DNA from: Amorphochlora amoebiformis
Lineage: Eukaryota > Cercozoa > Chlorarachniophyceae
DNA: 64,000 bases
Assembly: GCA_054601695.1 (NCBI GenBank)
Contig: BAAHQB010000246.1
Location: 62,001 to 126,000, forward strand
Direction: 5' to 3'
The translations under genes were made by a program, and so were the position numbers. Positions 16,597-64,000 of the stretch are shown one piece after another. How positions within the stretch are numbered: the stretch's first letter is position 1; every line of letters starts with the position of its first letter. The notes beneath the pieces are model-generated. The model saw only the letters and a list, made by a program, of their open reading frames with translations, was not told the origin of the DNA and ran no database searches.

Positions 16597-17235
16597 GCAC
16601 ATATATAAACAAATTATACAGCTACATATTATATACATGTAAATATGTAAATAAATATATATATATAGTTACAAATAAGTATTTCTACATATGATGTATA
16701 TATGCACATATAATGTAAATATGTACATATAATGTATATATGTACATATAATGTATAATCCATACATGATTAGATGTGTGCTATGTCTCTTTGTGTGAGC
16801 GTGTCTATTATATATTCAAATTATCCATTTTCAGTATATATTGTGCAAAAGAAATACGCATAGATATACATGTAAATGTATTTATGTATGAATATATATA
16901 TGTATATATAAATATATATATGATATATATATCTATATATTATATATATATATATATAATATACATATATATATATACATATATATGTATATTAGGTTTA
17001 TTATATGGATTGATTCAGAAATCGAGCACGATCAAACAGATTCTTGCTGCCTTAGAGGACAATAAGGTATATATATATATATATCGCGGTATTTGCATGC
17101 AACGGTGTTGAAAAACATAATACTTAGTTACATATAAATAAGGGTCCAGTGGGCAAGATTCTAGGCGGAATGGCCCCCGTGAAGGCTCTCAATTTTGTGT
17201 TTCGCTATGGACATACTGGACCTTCTGTCACGTAG
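847..17235 (+). CDS. Gene 1: unrecognised protein in about 38 small exons, Tudor-like segment (5' end not found)
   Basis: I do not recognise this protein. Exons: 847-903, 1843-1853, 2143-2200, 2481-2515, 3090-3162, 3419-3442, 3682-3744, 4233-4247 (weak), 4368-4417, 4870-4912, 5742-5770, 5984-6032, 6219-6235, 6344-6440, 7217-7264, 7380-7419, 7768-7797, 8084-8128, 8196-8236, 8690-8702, 8826-8870, 8976-9008, 9544-9605, 10125-10147, 10265-10304, 10740-10818, 11152-11211, 11720-11733, 11938-11973, 12164-12173, 12505-12526, 13197-13227, 14216-14240, 14563-14574, 15015-15066, 16136-16173, 16996-17066, 17143-17235. Phases chain to a TAG at 17233-17235 (about 527 codons). The 7217 exon reads [16 protein letters not shown] and the next ends YLVAFPG, resembling a Tudor/SGF29-type strand pair (inference). 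Exons from 9544 to the stop are the most secure. The path from 7420 to 8700 is not unique, since 7528-7553 and 7647-7663 also look like exons. The last exon contains [20 protein letters not shown]. The start codon may lie left of the window. Confidence 0.72.
3768..3970. repeat. Variant heptamer array CCCATAA/CCCGTAA
   Basis: A near-perfect array of a 7-base unit (ACCCATA, with CGTAACC and CACAACC variants) directly follows the donor of the exon ending at 3744. It resembles a telomere repeat with an added or changed base. The long minus-strand frames here (repeating MGYGLWV) are repeat artefacts. Confidence 0.9.
4515..4860. repeat. Variant hexamer array CCTAAG
   Basis: About 340 bases of CCTAAG hexamers with scattered substitutions. 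It lies in the gene 1 intron between the exons ending at 4417 and starting at 4870. The Leu/Arg-rich minus-strand reading is a repeat artefact. Confidence 0.9.
8280..8615. repeat. 82-90 bp minisatellite, 4 copies
   Basis: Four copies of a unit beginning CTCTCGGACGTTTGTGGAC start near 8284, 8374, 8456 and 8538, with spacing 90, 82 and 82. They lie in a gene 1 intron. Short frames through the array are repetitive and not supported as coding. Confidence 0.88.
12590..12745. repeat. About 80 bp direct duplication
   Basis: Two near-identical copies of a segment containing TTGCTATTATTATTATGGTA, followed by TAGTAGCACATGCAATATCA, lie in the gene 1 intron between 12526 and 13197. The first copy starts near 12588 and the second near 12661. 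Confidence 0.8.
13441..13640. repeat. 89 bp tandem repeat, two copies plus a partial third
   Basis: The unit starting GCTCTCCTAACAAT occurs at 13441, 13530 and (truncated) 13619, an exact 89-base period. It lies in the gene 1 intron between the exons ending at 13227 and starting at 14216. Open frames on both strands are carried by the repeat and have no splice support. Confidence 0.88.
15513..15870. repeat. 121-135 bp tandem repeat, 3 copies
   Basis: Three copies of a unit starting CGATATTCATACTTGATGTGG begin near 15513, 15634 and 15769. The length difference is explained by the embedded TA and TATC tracts. Intronic to gene 1. Confidence 0.85.
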
Positions 17236-18044
17236 ACATTCAAGGCTATGTCTAGAATAATCTGAGGTGTAATTTAGATAATAATCTAGATGTTCTAGAG
17301 TTTTCCAAGATCTGACTTGTTCTACTAGCTCTCTGTCGGCTAATTAGAAAGTAGACGAAGTAGTATGTGAGATCTTGTAGTATGCATATACTAGATATAT
17401 GCAATGATACAAACATAAGTTAGTTATCTATGTATGTCAGAACTTACGTACATGCTTTCAACTTCAACTAGTACTCTATGTATGTCAGAACTTATGTACA
17501 TGCTTTCAACTTCAATTACATATACGTACCGCACGCGGTACGCTATAATCTACTATTGTACTTGTAGTACATTGTACTTGTACTATACTCATCTCCGTAA
17601 TACTATACGTCATGATCACCAATGATACCTAGTATATACAGTATATACAATATATATGTATATATATATTACGTACATATCTAGGATATGTATATCTAGA
17701 TATATATATTATCTAGTATATATATATATATCTATTATATATTATATATGTATTATATATGTACACACACGCATATATATACATATATCTAGATGTATAT
17801 ATATATATATCTAGTATATATATATATATATGTATGTATGTACATATATATGTATATAAACATATTTAATATATGTATATATATATGTATGACGTTTTCC
17901 CCAGGCCAGTTATTTTTACGCCCATGTACACGTGTATATCTAGATATGTACGTACGTGTTCGGGCACGTGTATGTACGCACTGAGAACCGAGTGACTATG
18001 CCAGGCTCTGATGCAGACGACATCTATTGCATTTGCTGATATTG
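17236..18044. other. Intergenic region between convergent genes 1 and 2
   Basis: About 0.8 kb between the stop of gene 1 and the stop of gene 2, so both 3' ends should lie here. It holds a two-copy 48 bp tandem repeat (17428-17519, unit starting CTATGTATGTCAGAACTTA) and a TA/CTAGAT-rich stretch at 17620-17900. I see no gene and no convincing terminator. Confidence 0.65.
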
Positions 18045-30944
<12,900 letters not shown>

Positions 30945-31148
30945 CTTGGAGGTGGGTTGGGATTTTTTTTTTTTAATTTTGCGGGTGATGGGGAAAGTTG
31001 GGGGGGGGGGTTGAAAGATGTTGTGTGTGTATAAGATTGTATTTTTCGTATGATGTTTGAATGGTGTATGTATTTATGTATTGGAGTGTTTGTATGGATG
31101 TAAATATATGTATATGTAAATATATATATATATATATATATATAAATA

Positions 31149-31187
<39 letters not shown>

Positions 31188-31252
31188 GTTTATGTATTAC
31201 AGATTTTCATATATACATGCATACGTAAAATATATTACATCAAATATATATG

Positions 31253-31291
<39 letters not shown>

Positions 31292-31397
31292 TTATATTAT
31301 ATATATATAATATAAATATATTATATATGTATATATATTTGCATATATACATACAAAATGTTTTCAAACGTACAAACAATCCATACCTTCACACCTC

Positions 31398-31459
<62 letters not shown>

Positions 31460-31996
31460 AAACATAATATTTTCAAACTTCCAAACAAATCCATATATAT
31501 ATTCATACTTCCCATCCACAATAATATCATCTACTAACATGTATTATACATATCTTTCTCTATACGACGAATACAGACTTGCACGTATCATATCTTTTCT
31601 ATACAACAAACACAGACTTACAAATCGTAGCCTTCCGATCGTCAGGATTAGGCCACTCGACCTAAACCCCCCAAAAAAAACAAATACACTGACGCATACT
31701 GCTACATTCAACTCCCGAAAAAATGAGAAAATTCATGCGAAACTCTTCCCCCTCTCTCCCTCTCTCTTTTACTCTCTCTAATGTCTCTTCTCACCTTGCT
31801 TCTCATCTGTGTTTTCCTCTCTCCACTCTCTCTCTCTCTCTCTCTCTCTTCATCTCTCTCTCTCTTTCCACATCAACGCGCTAAAATTCACACACACGAA
31901 AAGAAAATAATCTCGAATCTCACCTCCCCCCCTCTAAGCCTTGAGTAATCGCCTAAAAAACGTCTCCTCAGCCTCCCCCCTCCCCGAATCGCTGGG
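30945..31996. promoter_or_regulatory. Divergent upstream region of genes 2 and 3
   Basis: About 1.05 kb between the most upstream gene 2 exon found and the gene 3 ATG. It contains a G11 tract (31003), two TA blocks, a duplicated segment near 31560-31625 (containing CAGACTTGCACGTATCATAT and a relative) and a pyrimidine-rich CTCTCT stretch at 31745-31870 just before gene 3. The last could be a 5' leader. No TATA box can be singled out in such AT-rich DNA. Confidence 0.5.
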
Positions 31997-47074
<15,078 letters not shown>

Positions 47075-47159
47075 ATATCTAGCTCACGATAGCCGAAGAC
47101 TCAACTATCTTAAGGGATACCCACACCTCCGTCTAGACCTCTGATTTCTAGATATACAC

Positions 47160-47160
<1 letters not shown>

Positions 47161-47192
<32 letters not shown>

Positions 47193-47675
47193 ACACAAGT
47201 AACATTGTACCAGTCGTAGTTTGTAGCTTTAATTAGTGACTCGCGCGATATTATTGGCATTCCTTGAGTGTACGACATCTGAAGTTCGACGTATACTACT
47301 TATATGAGTTCAAGCCTTGGCAATGAATCGTTTAGATCATTGATCGTGACGTAATGTTAGAATGTATGGCGTATATTACTTTTTGTAATATATTAATGCT
47401 GAGTAATACTATTCATTCAACAGACGTTGTGCCCAATAGTAATATCTGTGGTAACTGAGTACTCAACCAGCATGCATATCATGATACTAGTGATATTAAT
47501 GTATTATCTTCGAATTTATCTCATTATTGCCGCGATATTGCAATTAACTTTCGTCAAATGATTTCACAATAAGTCGCGGAATCTGAAATCTAAATCACGT
47601 AATTTACAAACCTATATGTAAATTTGAATGGCGCCATAATTAATCGCATCACTTGAACTTGAAGTCAGCGTTAGC
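47161..47675. other. Intergenic region between convergent genes 3 and 4
   Basis: About 0.5 kb of mixed, non-repetitive sequence with one short TA tract at the left. It should contain the 3' UTRs of both genes. No open frame of note, no RNA gene and no clear polyadenylation signal stand out. Confidence 0.6.
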
Positions 47676-60895
<13,220 letters not shown>

Positions 60896-61604
60896 ATGTA
60901 TGTATCACAACAGCAATCATATATCATGGTGTACGTGTACATGTATGTATGTTTCCACATATATATGTGAACCTATAAATATATGTATGCATCTATTCAC
61001 GCGTATACACTCATAGATAATATTTATATACATTACATTTCTTACCTAAATGTATATATACACATACGCATCGGAACCTAGAACCCCAGAGTATACATGT
61101 ATACTTTACACATATATACACGTATTAATATCCATATATGTAAACGTAGATATGTATATTCCTTTTATTGCTGTAAGAACCTTTATAGATACCCATGATA
61201 ATATGCACAGATCTTTAAATTCACTACTCTTGCGGTGTAGCAACCCTTGTATTTGCGAAATTATGCCAGCCCCCCCCCCTCCCCCCCTTTCCAAAAGAAT
61301 AAATCTTTACATAGCTCTTAAGTGATTCTTCTATTAGAGGGTATGTACCACGCCAAGGGGTACCCAGAGGGCAGCGAAAAAGACAGGGTGCCAGTATCCG
61401 GAGCGTGACATCATTCCTGTCACTCTAGCTTGTCACAGTGTGATGTGGTGAGATGCCGTGACATTTTCGCGTGACTCATATCTGACATTGTGACAGATCA
61501 GAGTGACAACAATCTGTGATAAATCTGTGACGTATTACCGTGACATACTTATCATTGCGTTACGTCACACCGTGATAGGTCGTGACATCCAACCGTGACA
61601 ATCG

Positions 61605-63960
<2,356 letters not shown>

Positions 63961-64000
63961 GTATTCATGGGACAATATAATACACATTTATATATATATA

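Overview
This window looks like nuclear DNA of a eukaryote, probably a protist, that packs short spliced genes into repeat-bloated introns. I cannot place the lineage: the dominant telomere-type hexamer is TTAGGG/CCCTAA and no rRNA or other marker is present. Nothing prokaryotic is seen (no operons, no Shine-Dalgarno sites, no CRISPR). About half of the sequence is (TA)n microsatellite and much of the rest is telomere-like hexamer arrays. Coding sequence sits in small exons, mostly 10-160 bp, which I joined by hand using splice sites and codon phase.

Five genes alternate in strand. Gene 1 (+, about 847-17235) encodes a roughly 527-residue protein I do not recognise, with a possible Tudor-like segment. 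Gene 2 (-, 18045 to about 30944) encodes an unrecognised, charged, helix-rich protein with an Arg-Asp-Phe repeat region. Gene 3 (+, 31997-47074) is a complete 21-exon major facilitator superfamily (MFS) transporter of 534 residues. Gene 4 (-, 47676-60720) is a short-chain dehydrogenase/reductase (SDR) of 362 residues with all classical motifs. Gene 5 (+, from 61605 past the right edge) begins with a likely signal anchor. Genes 1/2 and 3/4 converge; genes 2/3 and 4/5 diverge from about 0.9-1.05 kb upstream regions.

The most unusual feature is intron architecture. (TA)n tracts often run from the donor (GTATAT) to the acceptor (ATATAG), so the microsatellite supplies both splice signals. Other introns are filled with CCCTAA arrays, mostly C-rich on the sense strand, where CTAAC resembles a branch point. 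Many introns carry one to eight tandem copies of the edge of the neighbouring exon together with its splice site, separated by TA tracts. At least five introns appear to be GC-AG. No functional link between the five genes is evident.
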